Positions 1 through 11,466 of a stretch of DNA of 64,000 bases are shown here, one piece after another. This DNA comes from Chaetomium olivaceum. Lineage: Eukaryota; Ascomycota; Sordariomycetes; Sordariales; Chaetomiaceae. The DNA lies in the NCBI GenBank assembly GCA_039881045.1, contig JAYWVB010000005.1, positions 558,001 to 622,000 on the forward strand, read 5' to 3'. The notes under the pieces are model-generated. The model was not told the origin of the DNA. It saw only the letters and a list, made by a program, of their open reading frames with translations, and searched no databases. The translations under genes and the position numbers were made by a program. Every line of letters begins with the position of its first letter. Position 1 is the stretch's first letter.

Positions 1-1
1 G

Positions 2-133
2 CCCCGCCGTACTGAGGAAGCGGTTGAGCAGCTCAAGGCCAAACTGTCTGCCGGTTGGCTGAAGAGGTTGGGGTTGGGCGACTTACCGCCGGAGATAAAT
101 GAGCGTGAGGGAGAGAGTCGGAGCAGCATTTGA
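2..133 (+). CDS. C-terminal end of an unidentified protein (partial)
   Basis: An open frame enters from the left edge and ends at a TGA at 131-133, giving 43 residues. It contains a charged helical stretch (EEAVEQLKAKL) followed by SAGWLKRLGLGDLPPEI. The composition looks like genuine protein rather than chance, and it is followed by about 300 bp of non-coding sequence before the next start. I do not recognise the family. It would be the 3' end of a plus-strand gene lying mostly outside the window. Confidence is moderate because only one edge is visible. Confidence 0.45.
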   Translation, partial: PRRTEEAVEQLKAKLSAGWLKRLGLGDLPPEINEREGESRSSI

Positions 134-420
134 TGACTATGGAGGGTTGTGTTGTTGAGTCGTTGGACGACAGACAAACCGTCACGTCACGTCAGTATGT
201 ACCAGCCAAGCCCTGTTAGCGTCTCAGCTGTCAGCACGCGCCCTGAGAACCCCTGAGCCCTGTGAGGCTGAGCCTTTGTGACCCTTGCTGCTTGACCCCC
301 AAATTTAGTTAGCGTCATACAAGTCCCCCCCGCGTTCCCAGGTTGCACAGCACCAACGGTTTCCCCAGGCTCTCTCCAATTTTCAGTCTCACGTTCTCAT
401 CTCAACCTCCAACCTCCAAC

Positions 421-435
421 ATGCAGCCAACATGA
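421..435 (+). promoter_or_regulatory. Minimal upstream ORF overlapping the next start codon
   Basis: An ATG at 421 opens a four-codon frame (M-Q-P-T) whose TGA (433-435) overlaps the ATG at 432 of the mannosyltransferase in an ATGA arrangement. If the transcript starts upstream of 421, scanning ribosomes meet this ATG first. Termination-reinitiation could then couple or dampen translation of the main frame. The overlap is seen directly; the regulatory role is inference. Confidence 0.4.
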
Positions 436-1691
436 GGTCCTTGTCAGCGCTGGCCGTTGCCATCTCCCGGCGGGCTCGACGCCTGGCTCGCCGTTACCGT
501 CTCCTCCTGAGGGCCACCGCGCTGGTACTTATCCTGTGTCTTCTGGAAGCACTGTTACACATTTCTATGCATGACATCCCCCGCCCCGCTGAGGACCTGG
601 ACGCCCCCTTCGCCAGACAATGCCAGGACCCCCGCGTCGCCGCTGCGCAACCCCGCGAGAGCGCCGCCCTCGTCATGCTCGCCCGCAATTCAGAATTAGA
701 GGAGGCCCGCGAGACTATCCGCAACATCGAAGCCCAGTTCAACCAGTGGTTCAACTACCCGGTCGTCTTCCTCAACAACGAACCGTGGGACCCGGACTTC
801 ATCCGCGAGCTCAACGCCTCGGTCAGCGGCAAAGCCATCTTCGAAACCATCCCCGCCGCGGACTGGTCCTACCCAGACAACATCAACCCCACCACCGCCC
901 GCCAGTCCATGGCCAGGCAGGCCGCCGCGGGGGTCTGGAACGGCGGCAAGGAGTCCTACCACCACATGTGCCGCTTCTACTCCGGCGCCTTCTACACCCA
1001 GCCTGCCCTGGCCCCCTTCAAATGGTACTGGCGCCTCGAGCCCGGCGTGCGCTACACCTGCGCCATCACCTACGACCCTTTTGTCGCCATGGCGCGCCAC
1101 AACAAACTCTACGGCTTCACCATCGCCCTCTGGGAAGAGCCCAACACCTGCCCCACCCTCTTCCGCGACGTCGACGCCTTCCGCCGCGCAAACCACCTCC
1201 CCAAGTCCCCCACCTGGAACGCCATGCTCGACCTGCCCCTGCCCTGGTACCTCCAGCCCTACCCCCTCCGCAAACTGGCCGGCTTCTTCGGCGCCGCACA
1301 CACCACCACCCGCGGCGACCGCTGGAATCTCTGCCACTACTGGAGCAACTTTGAGATTGCATCCCTGGACTTCTTCCGCAGCGAGCCGTACCAGGCACTA
1401 TTTCGCCACTTGGACGCGCGCGGGGGGTTCTACCACGAGCGATGGGGTGACGCGCCCGTGCACTCGCTGGCGGTGCATCTATTGCTAGAACCTGGACAGC
1501 TGCACCATTTCTCGGATCTAGGGTATCACCACGAGCCGTTCTTTCAGTGTCCCGGCAATGCGCCGGGGGAGGGCCAGCTGCCGGGGAATGAAGCGTTGGC
1601 GGAAGGGGGGAGGGACAAAGGGTGGTCGGAGGAGAAGGAGGGGCGCGGTGGGTTGTCGGTGTCGGTGTCCGGACTCGAGGAAGAGGAATAA
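432..1691 (+). CDS. GT15 family alpha-1,2-mannosyltransferase (KRE2/KTR type)
   Basis: A single-exon gene of 419 residues. Residues about 25-45 form one hydrophobic segment after an Arg-rich start, giving the type II Golgi membrane topology of the family, with a lumenal catalytic domain behind it. Family hallmarks are present: FNYPVVFLNNEPWD, YHHMCRFYSG, WYWRLEPGVRYTC, then NLCHYWSNFEI, which holds the Glu regarded as catalytic in Kre2/Mnt1, and ERWGDAPVHSLA. These enzymes move mannose from GDP-mannose onto O- and N-linked glycans of secreted and wall proteins. The last 40 or so residues are a low-complexity Gly/Glu-rich tail. The reading frame is intact. Which KTR subgroup it belongs to cannot be settled by eye. 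Confidence 0.9.
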   Translation: MRSLSALAVAISRRARRLARRYRLLLRATALVLILCLLEALLHISMHDIPRPAEDLDAPFARQCQDPRVAAAQPRESAALVMLARNSELEEARETIRNIEAQFNQWFNYPVVFLNNEPWDPDFIRELNASVSGKAIFETIPAADWSYPDNINPTTARQSMARQAAAGVWNGGKESYHHMCRFYSGAFYTQPALAPFKWYWRLEPGVRYTCAITYDPFVAMARHNKLYGFTIALWEEPNTCPTLFRDVDAFRRANHLPKSPTWNAMLDLPLPWYLQPYPLRKLAGFFGAAHTTTRGDRWNLCHYWSNFEIASLDFFRSEPYQALFRHLDARGGFYHERWGDAPVHSLAVHLLLEPGQLHHFSDLGYHHEPFFQCPGNAPGEGQLPGNEALAEGGRDKGWSEEKEGRGGLSVSVSGLEEEE

Positions 1692-2296
1692 TCGGGCGAT
1701 TTGCTTGGAGAGGATGGGGAGGCCGGCAGCGAAGGAGAGGGTGGGGTGGTGGGATCGTTGGAAGGGGCGGTATCCGTATGCAATTGGGGTGCCGGGGTGA
1801 GTGAGACCCGGGGTGTGAATATAGGGGACCCGGGAATTCCATGAGGAAGACAAATTGGTCATAGACGAGGGATGATGTATGAGTATATTAGAGCAAGTGG
1901 TGGTATAGAGCGGGTTTAGGATAGAAGGAATCAGGATACCCTTGCTGTAATTGAGCATGAGTTCCCTGGCCTCTCATAAGGTTTCATCAAGTGAAACCCG
2001 TGGTGATCTGACAGCGCAAAAGTCCAGTTCCGTAAGGTACCAAGTTATTGACATGCCTGTGGGGCTCTTCTCAAACAATCTCTTGTTGCCTCCTTGGCCC
2101 CCAACTCGACAACGCGGCCTCCGAGACCATCCCGCCAATTGCAGGGTGCCCGTTAACTCCGGATCTCACCCCACTTCCAATGGTTTACAGGGCCGAGTAC
2201 TGAACCACTCCTGATTTTCAACTACTTTACGCTACTGCATCAGATGATGGTAACTCGCCGTGTCCGGCATATTGTTGTCACATACTTCAATACAAA
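1692..2296. other. Intergenic, no gene seen
   Basis: About 600 bp between the mannosyltransferase stop and the next regulator start. It should hold the 3' UTR of the first and the promoter of the second. I see no convincing coding frame, repeat or RNA gene. Confidence 0.6.
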
Positions 2297-4199
2297 ATGA
2301 AGTTTGAATTTGTCGACAACGGCGGCGCCATCGGCAGGACCGCCAGGAAACGGATTCGTAGCCATGTGGCGATCGGCCGCAACCTCGGGAAGAAGATATC
2401 ACGGCCGTCGAAGAAAGGGTTGTTGAGAAAGCCAACAAGGTTAACAAGTCCGCAGGCCACATCCGCCGACAAGCAACCGGAATCCAGTGGAATATGTGAC
2501 AGTGTGTCCGTGCTTGCGCTAAGATGTCTGAGTGCCCTCCCACCACACCTACAGCACCTACAGCAAGGCGACAGTTCCGGGACTCTTGCGCTTGTTCAAA
2601 GGGGCAAGTATTCTGCGCCGTTAATTCGGTTTTTAGTCACTCCTTTATCTTGCTGACTATCTATTGTCTCCCAGCTATTTCCTTTCTGGACGGGGTTCGA
2701 CATGCTCCCGAATTAGACTCCGTCCTCGATTACAGCTCAGAATCCAAGATGTGGTGTCTTCAGCCCCTATTCCAAAACGAGGCCTGTAAGTCCCCATATA
2801 GCTAGTATTATCACTTATCCCCGGTTGCTAACAAAGCCACGGACTTCCACGGAGCCATGGCTGTGTTCTTTGCGGCATGCCCGAGCCTCCCAGCCCCGTC
2901 ATACCCATCTCTTCCCGCTATTAGCCAAGACAACTGGGACGCGAGGATGCGCCATTTGGGTCTGGCCCTCCGGCTCGTCAACACCTGCCTTTCTGGGAAG
3001 GATGCCGCCTCGACCGAAACCGTGACGACGGTATTGGTCCTAGGTCTGTACGAGCGCCAACAGGGCGAGTTCCGCCGCGGCCTTGTGCATATGGACGGGA
3101 TGCAGCGCATGCTCCAGATGCGTGGTGGCATCCTCGAGTTCGCCAAGAACAACCCTGACGTGGCCCGCAAGATCCTCCGGTATGTGCCCTTAACTCCCTC
3201 GCGATTAAACACGACAGCCAAAACACATCAACTCTTTACTCACACTGAACCTGCCAGATCCGACGTCGAATACTGGCTCAACCTAGGCACACCCACCCGC
3301 TTCACACTCGCAGAAGCCTACCAATTCCTCTCCAGCAACACGGGCCCACTGCTCCCTCAGAGCCACCTCGAACAGACACACCACAACCACCCCTCCCTCA
3401 TTAGCGTCCCACCTGCCCTGGCAACCCTCTTCCACGACGCAACGCACACCGCCCGCGTTCTCTCCACCGCCACCACCACCACCCCCCCACCATCCCACAA
3501 ACTTGCCAGCACCGCCGTCCACGACGCCTTCATCCTGCTCGGCTATCGGCTGCAGTCTCTGCTGCTTCCACCACCGCCACCACCGTTCGGAGAAGAAGGC
3601 GGTCGGTTAGTTACGGTGACTGGTCGGGAAGAGGGCGCAGGCGCTGAGTATGGAGCGGCTGTTCAAGTTGGGGTTGGTCCTGCCGAGTTCGCTATCACGG
3701 AGGGCCATAATGCTGCCACCAAGTTGTCTGCTGCAGAACGGGCCGTGTGCGTTGGACTGGCGGCGTTTGTGGCCAGCTTTCTCCGTGGCGGCGGGCCGGG
3801 TGTGTTGGGAATGGTCAGGCTGCCGGTGCCGTGGTTGGGGACGGCGGCGAGGAAAGTGGTGGCGTGGGTCTGTGATGGGTGGGTGGGCGACGATGAGGTT
3901 TGGGGTGGAGATAGGGGACTGGGGACGCTGGAAGGGGTGCTGTGGATGTTGATTATTGGGGCTGTGGCGGGGGTGTTGGATTTGGGGGACTCTACGGGGG
4001 GGTGGATGGGTGGGTGCTGGTGAGAACGAGGGAAGTGACTCGACGGTTGGGGCTAGGTAGTTGGGATGATGTGACGCAAGTGCTACAGAGATTTCCGTGG
4101 GTTGAGGCGTGGCATGGAAAGCGGGGGAGGGTGTTTTGGGAAAGGTGTATGGGACTGGAAGCCGTTGGTTTTGGAACGAGTGGTGTCGTATTAGCGTGA
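2297..4199 (+). CDS. Fungal_trans_2-like transcription regulator, frame interrupted near the 3' end
   Basis: The start at 2297 gives MKFEFVDNGG then RKRIRSHVAIGRNLGKKISRP, the N-terminal signature of a large fungal regulator family lacking an obvious zinc cluster. The body has LWCLQPLFQNEA-type sequence, a clear intron at 2786-2836, then FHGAMAVFFAACPSL and GLYERQQGEFRRGLVHMDGM, a second intron at 3180-3257 (phase 2), and SDVEYWLNLGTPTRF. The junction between the first exon and the 2.5-2.8 kb exon is unresolved: I found no splice pair that keeps frame. The upstream frame stops at 4023, while the typical C-terminus (RRLGLGSWDDV, FPWVEAWHG) continues one frame over to 4199. One missing base in the G7 run at 3996-4002 explains this. 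It is either an assembly error or early decay. Confidence 0.6.
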
Positions 4200-4283
4200 A
4201 TATGAGCACGCTAAAACATAAAGAAAAGATACATTTCCCTATCCACCCCACGTGTCATTCGGCACGAGAAGGAAGCCCTCACA

Positions 4284-5403
4284 CTAAAACATCTTGCTCA
4301 CGCAACCCGGCTCGACAACCTCCAGCTCCTTGGCAATAATCTCCCACGTGTTCTTCTGCGCATCAAGGTCGTTCTTGACCCAGTCGGGGACGTCGGCCCT
4401 AGCATATGTCAGCCAAACTCTTATCTATGAGAATAGAATCCGAGAGAGCAACTTACTCGCCGTCCTCGCAAGAGTGAAGCAGCTTGCCGTGGCTCTCCAC
4501 ACCGGCCACAGCGCCGTGAAGCAGCGTACGGCTACCGTCCTCGGCCGTCCGTCCGTACAAGCTTTGCATATGGTGGAGCTTCTTCGCAAAGTCCTCCGGG
4601 GCGTTTCTACCCAGCTCGGTGACGCATAGGCCGGGGCAGACCAGGTTGATGATGACGCCCCCGTTTTCGACCGGCAACACCTCGCGGGCAAGATGGCGGA
4701 CCGCGAACACCTCGGTGACCTTAGACAACGGGTACCTGTTTGAGTGTTAGGCGGCCTGTCTCGCACTAGTAGTGCCGCACACTGGGGGTATAGCTCACGT
4801 CTTGACGGGCTCCATATTCTCGGCATCCATCCCCTTGATCGGATCCTCCTTCACCGCCGCCCAATCCACACCAACATTCTCATCGAACCCCGCCCGACTC
4901 GTAAGAATCGTAATGCGCGGCGGCACGCCATCCCCCACCTTCTCCGCCTTGGCCCTCATCACCGGCACCAACAACACCGCCATCAACAGCGTACTTAGCA
5001 CATTCACCGTCACCGGCTTGACATGCCCCTCGGCCAGCTCCCTGGTCGCCAGCGCAACCCCGGCATTTTCCACCACCGCATCAATGCGCTCCAGCTCCTC
5101 CGCCGCGCGCCGCACAAACGCCTTCACACTCTCATAACTCTCCAAATCCAACGGCCACACACTCACCACGCCACTGCCCGCCGTACCGGCAGCGGCATCA
5201 ATAGCAGCCTTGGCCGCCTCGCCCTTGGCGACGGTGCGCACGGCCAGGATCACGCGGCCCGCGCCTAAAGTGGCCAGGTGCTTGGCTGCTTCAAAGCCCA
5301 GGCCGACGTTGGCGCCGGTGACGATGTAGGTCTTGCCGGCGCAGATTTCGCGCGTGGCGAGCAGAGGGAGGTTGCGCTTTTGGGTGACGGCTGCGTCCGG
5401 CAT
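4284..5403 (-). CDS. Short-chain dehydrogenase/reductase
   Basis: Three exons, 5403-4799, 4735-4457 and 4398-4284, splice in frame to 332 residues; both introns have GT...AG ends. The Rossmann cofactor motif TGANVGLG lies near residue 30 and ENAGVA replaces the usual NNAG. The catalytic serine lies in ITILTSRAG, and the Tyr/Lys pair is YPLSK, formed exactly across the first splice junction, which supports the exon model. This is an NAD(P)-dependent classical SDR acting on a small carbonyl or alcohol; the substrate is unknown. It lies downstream of, and on the same strand as, a PDR transporter and a Zn2Cys6 regulator. It resembles retinol-dehydrogenase-like and WW-domain-oxidoreductase-like fungal SDRs. 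The frame is intact. Confidence 0.85.
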
Positions 5404-6185
5404 GGTGGCTTTTGTTGGGTTGCTTTAGTGTGTTGGTGTTGGTGAGGTTGGTTGATATTGGATCGGAGCCTGGAGTCGGTTGAGAAGGAGACGTTTAAGG
5501 TAGGTGTGAAGTTGAGACTTGAGAGTTTGACTGGACTGGTTGTGAGTGCTGTGAGAGTTGGTGGTGGTGGGTTTTACGTTCAACATGGACGAGACGAGAG
5601 CAGCCTTTTATATCAATCACGGCGGTCATGATGTCCATCCCGTCGGAGGTATGGAGTTCGCGTTGTGGTTACACATAGTGACGCCGCCTTGAATTTCAAT
5701 AAGCCGCAAGCGCCGAACCAGTGCGAGAGTGGTTTCCTAAAACGGGTGGCGGGGATGGGCTCATGCAACTGTTCGATGGGACGCGGTAGACAACCCGAGA
5801 ATTCGGCTCGGTAGCGTCTATGACGTTGTGCCCGGCCCGTCTGAGTCGTCTCCTCCGGATTTCCGGAAAGGTGGGCGATGGGCCAACCAGAGAGTGGTTT
5901 CCTAATCGGGATGTCCTAGTTTATTCTAACGATCAGGGGTTGGTAACTCTTGAGAGAACAATGTAAAGAAATTGACGTGGGATGAAAGGTCGGAATTTGC
6001 GGGTTTAACATTAGCTCCGCCCCTCTGCCGCTATGCTTTAAATTCACTACCTAACAAGCCTCGGCAGTAACCACACAGCTTCCACAAACCCGGCATGAGA
6101 CCTAAGACGCTTCCAAAAAACCAAAAGTCCTTCAAAAATCCTACTGTACACCAACATGTAGTGCATGAGCTCAGTGTGCCCCCCT
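5404..6185 (-). promoter_or_regulatory. Promoter region of the SDR gene with TATA box and repeated elements
   Basis: About 780 bp upstream of the SDR on its strand. TATAAAAGG reads on the minus strand at 5612-5604, about 200 bp before the ATG. A 16-bp direct repeat, GAGAGTGGTTTCCTAA, occurs at 5725-5740 and 5890-5905. Between the copies, TCCGGA occurs twice (5854-5859 and 5862-5867) separated by TT, giving CGG/CCG half-sites of the kind Zn2Cys6 proteins bind. The part nearest 6185 is also the 3' flank of the transporter. Function as operators is inference. Confidence 0.5.
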
Positions 6186-9100
6186 CTAATCCGACCGCGC
6201 GCTCTTCGTCTTCTTGCTCCTCAGCTTCATCATCAAGATGACAAGGGTGTAAGACGAAATGCAGAAGAGTGCCGTGATACCAGTCTAGGCGCGATGAAAC
6301 GTCAGTGAACGGTTCAAACCTAGAGGGTTAGGCATAGATGGCGAGTGCCACTTACATCTCTCCACGCGTAGTACTTTTCATTCAGGTTAAACCCCTGCGC
6401 ATACTCACCGCCCGCCGCGCGTAAGGGCAGTACTGGCACGACGCCGTCGCATTGGCATTCTCGACATACCCAGCATTGGCCCCCAGAAAATCAGTCATAT
6501 ACTCACCACATGTCTGACCCGCAGGTGGGTTGAATGAGGTAAACTCGTCGGGCTTGCACTGGACCGTGACATCCCATAGTAAGGTGCCCAGGAGGCCGCC
6601 GACAAGATATTTGAAAGGGTCGAGGTAGTAGAGCCAGTACTTCCAGAAGGCCGGCATGGCCGTGTAGGGCACGACGACGCCACAGAAGGAGACTAGACCG
6701 CAACCGAGGAGGAGCGGGTTAGAGATGGCCGCGAAGTACTCGTTGGGCGCGTAGGCAGCGATGGCCTGACCCATGGATGTGTAGAGGAATTCGTAGACTG
6801 CGTGGACGGTGCGTTAGTGATGGGCTTAGAGTGTAGGTTCGAAGAAGGGGCTCGATAACATACAGATCATCTGGAGGTATATGTGACCAGAAATCTTCGC
6901 GTCGACTGGGAACCCGGCGGTGAAATACCAGCAACAGAAGTAGAGGGTCGCGCATAGGATGAGGTACGGGATCTCGGACACGATCTGGGCGCCGATGAAT
7001 GCAAGCCAGTGGTATGTTTTCGACTAATGGGTCAAGTCAACATTCTGTTCTCCCCCATGTCATTGCAATCTTTGCGTTGGTACTTACCTTCTTCTCGCGA
7101 GTCTCAAACAGATCGCGGTTATGCAAGAAGAACGGTTGCATCTGGTTGATGCAGCCCGGTGCCACAAAGATGAAGTTGAAGACGGCAAAGACACGTAGCT
7201 GAAGATCGAAGGAGCCATCCCCAATTTTCCAGAACGTGAAGCCGCTGAAAAGGGCCGCGAAAATGTGCAGGTTGATCTTGTTCCAGACGTAATCCTGCGA
7301 CCAAGTTAGTATTAGTCGTCGACTTCTGTCAGCTAAAACTTACAGGCGACCGCCACAACTGTAACATCAGCCGGTACAGAACCATTTTGAACTGAAACCA
7401 CTTTGGCGATGCAAACTCAGCAGCATCCTCCTCCTCGTCGTCTGAGGCGGCGGCGGCCTTCTGCGTCAAGGACATGAGCTTATCGAGCTCTTGCTGGCGT
7501 TCAGGAGATCGGTTCCACGCGTCGACCCAGTCGACCTTGGCCTCGCCCTCTCCTTGAATGACTTCCACAATATGATCGGCCGGGTTTATGTCTTCAGGGC
7601 ATGACGCACCATGACGTGCGAAGTAGTTGAGGACTTTGACCGAGTTTTCGCCAGCTACAGAAGATCAGCAGAGGGAACGTAACTCCGAGAATTAGCACTC
7701 ACTCTCTCCAAAATAGGCCATACGACCACCCTTGGCCAAAAGGAGAAGCGCGTCGAAAGCTTCAAAAAGAACCGCCGATGGCTGATGAATTGTGCACTAG
7801 CACAAGAAGGAGGGTTAGTAACCAACCCGCCGAGAAATGATACTGAGAATCGCTGATTTGTCTTACAAGGACGGCCTGTCCACCATCCACGAGGCGTCTC
7901 AGAAAGCGTACAATGTTGTAAGCAGACTGTCCATCAAGGCCCGAAGTTGGTTCGTCCAGGAACAGTAGAGTAGGCTTGGCCACGAGCTCAACGCCGAGTG
8001 TCACCCGCTTCCGCTGTTCGATGCTAAGACCGGCGCCAGGTACTGCTGTGGGTTAGCATACGACACCTACAGCCTAAAAGGATCACCCAACAGAGGGGTA
8101 GTAATGGTACATACCTCCGATCAAAGCGTCCGAGATGTCGCGCAGGTCCAACAGATCAACAATGTGCTCAATGTAGGCAAGCTTCTCCGCCTCGGGCACG
8201 CCGCGTGGCTGGCGCAGGAGCGCCGAGAAGACAAGCGCTTCCTTGACTGTCGAAGTGCCCTCATGAACATCCATCTGCTCGCAGTAGCCGGTCATTCTCT
8301 GGAAGCTGATGCCCTGCGGTTTGCCATCGATTAGAATTGATCCGTGGATTTCGCCAAAGTCTTTTCTTTGAGCGAGGACATCTAGCAAACTGTCACAATG
8401 TTAGTAAGGTGTAGGTTGCTGGACAACTTGGAACCGGGAAGGGAAGTAAACTCACGTTGTCTTTCCTGCACCGGAACAGCCCATCAGCGCCACCAGATTT
8501 CCCGGCTGGACGTATCCAAACACCTTGTCCAGCAGCTGCTTCTGCTGTCCCTGATACTTGACAAAGTAATCCAGGTCATGCCAGCAAAAGGTGGATTGCT
8601 TGACTTGCCGGGAAAGAGGAGGAGCCACCGCCAGGCACGTTGCCGATTTCCCTTTCTCCTCCTGAGTAACAGCCACAGCTTCGACGTCCTCTCCAGCTTT
8701 CTTCTTATTCCTCAGCCCGCGCTTGTACAGCAGCACCGACGACCCGCCATCCCCAGTGCGCAGCTCAAACGCGAGGGCCGTGACAGCAATGAAGAAGACC
8801 CAAAACCCAACCAACACGCCAAACCCCCGCCAAATATGCCCCGTCGCATACGAGTACTGCTGCGAAATATACGCATGCCCATCAATCACCCCCGTCAAAT
8901 TATCACCCCCCAGCACCGTACATCCACGATGTCCCGCCAAGGCATCGCCGTCGTCATACCCCGGCCCGTACGGCACATACTGCGGCGCGACACACTCCAG
9001 CTGCAGTCCGGCAAACTCGTTCGCCATGAGCGACTCGAACGCATACGCGCCCGGATTGAGGTAGAAAATCCACTTAAACCAGGGGTGCATGCTCCGGAAC

Positions 9101-11184
9101 GGGATGAGATACCCGCCATAGACGAAAAAGACCGTCGAGAGGAGACCGGTGAGTTGGGAGGCCATGCCAAACCGCTTGCATAGCGCACCCACCGCGCGGA
9201 AGAGCTGCAAAAAGGCGAGGTTATTCGCGCAGACGATGACCCAGAAGGTTAAGAACTTGCCCGCGTCGGTCTGTAGGGCGGCCATGAAGTAGAGGAGGAG
9301 AGAGAAGACGGAGACCTGGAGGATGACGACGGGGATGTCGGTGAGGGCGTTGGCAATGCAGAAGGCTAAGGGCCGGTAGAAGCCGAAGCGTTTGTGGCGG
9401 GCGAGGATGGGGCGCCCTGTGAAGGAAGCGGTGGTTTCGGACATGGCTTCCATGAGGAAGTAGAGCACGGGGAAGAAGAGGGCGCCGGGACGGAGGAAGA
9501 TGGAGGTGCTCGTGGCGGGGAGGTTGTAGAAGAGGCTGCCGCAGACGAGGGCTTGGATGGTGGCGGAGATGAGCTTGACGGCGAGGGAGAGGCGGTCGCT
9601 TAGGATGATCTGGAACTGTCTAATGGTGGGGGGGTAGTTTGTTAGATTCGGATGACATGGAACGGTTTAAGTGGGTCTGGTTTTACCTGATGGTGCAGTT
9701 AATGATCTGCTCTCTGAGACCGACGGTATATGCGCTCCTCGTGCCGTTCAAGCGCCTCGCTTTCTTCTCCCGCTGGACTGCTGCCTCAAGGTTGTCGACC
9801 TCAGCGGCAAAGGTCTCAACCTGCTGCTCACTCTTGCGCATCTGCTCGCATACCGAACTCCGTTGATATGCCCTCTCAAACTCCTGGGGGGTGTTGGGCA
9901 CTTTCCCTTCAGCACCGGGAGCAACGACGCGTTCGGTGGTGACGGTAACCGATGTCAGAAAGTCGGCAATGTTGGCGCCCCTGGGGCAGACAAAACCAAG
10001 GGACTCAAAGTATCGCTGAGCAGCGCTTGCGGGGCCGTAATAGATGACGCAGCCATCAGCAAGAACGAGCACCTTATCGAAGTGGTTGTAGATACCGTTG
10101 CCCGCTTGGTACATGGTGGCGACAATGGTTCGTCCATTCTGATCAGCCTCGGCGCGTAGCGTGTCGGCAAACCCCAGAGCCGTTTTAGAGTCTAGACCTC
10201 GTGTCGGTTGATCCCAGAATTGCATTGCGCCCTGTAATCGTTTCAGCGGTCGTTGAGCGTTACCAGGTGAGTTCCGGCACTCACATGGCCAGCCATCATT
10301 TCAGCCAAGGATACGCGCTTCCTCTCCCCGCCAGACACGCCGCGGATGAATTCATTGCCAACCTTGGTTTTGACCGTGTGGCCAATACCAAGAGAGCCGA
10401 GGATGTTGTTCTTCGTGTGCTGGACGTACTGCTGCTTTTCTTCCAAGTGCTCCTCCCTCTCTCGCGGTACCTTGTTTCGCAAAGCAAACTTGATGGTTTG
10501 ATTCACGGTTAAGGCAGGGAAATGAACATCATCTTGTATCTAGTTAGTCACCGTCCTCCGGGATGTGGGAAGGACAGCAATATGGGCGTAGGTACCTACC
10601 TTCGGTGTTGAATGTGATCTGCTGGCGGTACTGCCTCGCCCGACGACAATCCATATTGCCGTACCGCACGTCACCTTTAATCTCATCGAAAGACTCGCGT
10701 TGGTTAGACAGAACACGGAGAAGAGATGTGCATCCTGAACCGGGTCGGCCGAGAACGAGGAGCTAGCTAGGTGTCAATATGAGTGATGGCGACCGATCTT
10801 GGCTTGGTTCCACCCACCATTTCACCAGGCTTGACCTGGCCGCTAACATCGTGAAGAATGGCCTGCTACCGTGTCAGTTCAATGATATTGAGTAAGTATG
10901 TATGTATATCGTGTCCATACCCTCTTAGTGTGTTCTTCCCTACGAAAAACATCCAACAACTGGCTTGGGTTGACCCATGACAACAGAGTATCGCCAAGAG
11001 CTTCGCCCGGGGCCGTCACGTTGACGGTGACGTTTTTGAACGTGAGAGTCAGTCGTTTCTGAAAAGAGTCGTCTTTTGGTTGCTCCCCATTGGCAAAGTC
11101 ACGGCTGACCTCGACGTCTGTCTCGCTTGTGGAAGCGTCAAAGGGGGCGTGCCCGTCGGCTTCGGCTTCTACGGCCCACGACAT
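6186..11184 (-). CDS. PDR-type (ABCG, full-size) multidrug ABC transporter
   Basis: An intron-rich gene (about a dozen short introns), roughly 1,400 residues, ordered NBD1-TMD1-NBD2-TMD2. NBD1 has the fungal PDR Walker A with Cys in place of Lys (GRPGSGCTS), signature VSGGERKR and WDQPTRGLDS. TMD1 follows around 9.6-8.7 kb with the large extracellular loop. NBD2 has GCSGAGKTT, LSIEQRKR and LFLDEPTSGLDG. The last helices end in a Lys-rich tail and TAG at 6188-6186. It should export hydrophobic drugs or metabolites across the plasma membrane. The start is uncertain: ATG at 11184 follows a strong acceptor (CTTATCTTGTGCAG), but an ATG at 11328 is also in frame. I found no frameshift. It sits between an SDR and a zinc-cluster regulator, all on one strand. 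Confidence 0.9.
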
Positions 11185-11466
11185 CGCGGTCAATGCTCGC
11201 CCAGGGGTCAGCTGCACAAGATAAGAGAAAGAAGACGGCAACCATTTTGTTGAGAGACTTGACACATTCCGCCATTTATACAAAGCAAAACCTGCTGCGT
11301 CTTGTACTGTGCTGTCAGTTGTGGACATATCCGTATATCCGTATTTCCGACGTGCTCCATAACCGCGATGACTGAACGACCCCTGACTGCGTGGGAAGAT
11401 TGCCGATATTCTCCACTCCAGCTGGGATTATGTGTGAGACACGCCTTCATTAAAACTAGCAGTTAA

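Noticed and set aside
696..1337. Long minus-strand open frame across the mannosyltransferase
   Set aside because: Shadow of a GC-rich coding gene; its composition (Gly/Val/Glu runs) is the antisense of the conserved GT15 frame.
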